5,270 bases of DNA, from the NCBI GenBank assembly GCA_014379305.1, contig JACMMB010000165.1:1-5270 (forward strand), written 5' to 3'. The first letter of the stretch is position 1. Each line of letters starts with the position of its first letter. The position numbers were made by a program, and so were the translations under genes. This DNA is from Akkermansiaceae bacterium (GTDB lineage Bacteria; Verrucomicrobiota; Verrucomicrobiia; Verrucomicrobiales; Akkermansiaceae). Shown piece after piece: positions 4,878 to 5,270 of this stretch. Under the pieces are notes generated by a model. The model made no database searches and was not told the origin of the DNA. It worked only from the letters and a program-made list of their open reading frames with translations.

Positions 4878-5270
4878 CAAAGGGAGGCAAGGTATTGGCC
4901 ATAAGCCGACTTTGCATACTTGATAACTGACTCGCCAAGTTTTTTCCGGTCGATCCGACCTTGGAGATAGGCCACCTCTTCCGGACAGGCGATTTTCAAT
5001 CCCTGGCGTTGCTGAATGACCTGCACGAACTGCGTAGCGTCTGCAAGCGAATCGGGTGTGCCGGTATCCAACCAAGTTGTCCCGCGACCGAGGATTTCCA
5101 CCCGGAGCTCACCCAGCTCAAGATAAAGCCTGTTCAGATCGGTGATCTCCAGTTCGCCACGCGACGAAGGCTTCAAGGTTTTCACCAACTCAACCACTTT
5201 TCGGTCGAAAAAGTAGATCCCGGGAACCGCATAGTTTGACTTCGGCTTGGAGGGTTTCTCCTCAAGCGAA
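4877..5270 (-). CDS. rmlA: Glucose-1-phosphate thymidylyltransferase, C-terminal part (cut by window edge)
   Basis: This cytoplasmic enzyme makes dTDP-glucose from dTTP and glucose-1-phosphate, the first step towards dTDP-rhamnose and other deoxysugars. Only the last 130 residues are present, out of about 290 usual for the family; the reading frame runs open off the right edge. The visible part begins SLEEKPSKPKSNYAVPGIYFFD, a very characteristic RmlA segment. It continues with RGELEITDLNRLYLE, then GRGTTWLDTGTPDSL, which holds the conserved W-LDTGT region, and finally the C-terminal helices with CPEEVAYLQGRID. These match RmlA closely and no key residue in this part is missing. A GTG at 5197 is internal, not a start. 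The stop codon overlaps the ATG of the RmlC-like gene by one base, so the two are co-transcribed. RmlB and RmlD, needed to complete dTDP-rhamnose, are not in the window and may lie beyond the right edge. Confidence 0.95.
   Translation of the reverse strand, partial: SLEEKPSKPKSNYAVPGIYFFDRKVVELVKTLKPSSRGELEITDLNRLYLELGELRVEILGRGTTWLDTGTPDSLADATQFVQVIQQRQGLKIACPEEVAYLQGRIDRKKLGESVIKYAKSAYGQYLASL

Noticed and set aside
4878..5075. Upstream extension of the RmlC-like gene to 5075
   Set aside because: The extension lies wholly within the rmlA coding sequence in another frame and has no signal or domain features. The ATG at 4877 or 4853 is far more plausible.

Overview
This window looks like part of an exopolysaccharide or cell-surface glycan locus of the exosortase type, from a Gram-negative bacterium. 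The pairing of an exosortase with a Poly_export/SLBB lipoprotein implies an outer membrane. Mid-to-high GC, starts with little Shine-Dalgarno sequence, and a stand-alone exosortase beside EPS genes would fit Verrucomicrobiota or a related lineage, but the sequence alone does not prove the taxon.

Layout, left to right: (1) positions 1-108 are non-coding and contain a strong intrinsic terminator (44-77) for the leftward unit. (2) A leftward unit runs from an exosortase/archaeosortase membrane protein (1917 to 1000), through a 213-base spacer, to a small polysaccharide export (Wza/KpsD-type) lipoprotein (786 to 109). (3) A 285-base divergent intergenic region (1918-2202) carries a perfect 9-bp inverted repeat plus a third half-site, a weak -10-like hexamer and a GC-rich hairpin. 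(4) A rightward glutamine-dependent asparagine synthetase-type amidotransferase lies at 2203-4071. (5) After a 35-base convergent gap, a leftward pair consists of the 3' end of a glucose-1-phosphate thymidylyltransferase (RmlA, cut by the right edge) and a divergent RmlC-like cupin. These two genes overlap by one base (TGATG).

Likely joint role (inference): RmlA activates glucose-1-phosphate to dTDP-glucose. The RmlC-like cupin may act on a dTDP-keto-sugar or related nucleotide sugar. The AsnB-type enzyme may amidate asparagine or a sugar carboxylate. The export lipoprotein would help move the finished polymer across the outer membrane. The exosortase would cleave and anchor proteins with a C-terminal sorting signal, a process that in known systems is genetically tied to EPS production. 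No sorting-signal substrate protein, EpsI homologue, glycosyltransferase, RmlB or RmlD is in the window.

I found no RNA gene, insertion sequence, CRISPR array or phage gene. No wholly new system stands out. The items most worth checking are the divergent control region, the unusual RmlC-like cupin and the amidotransferase-exosortase pairing.
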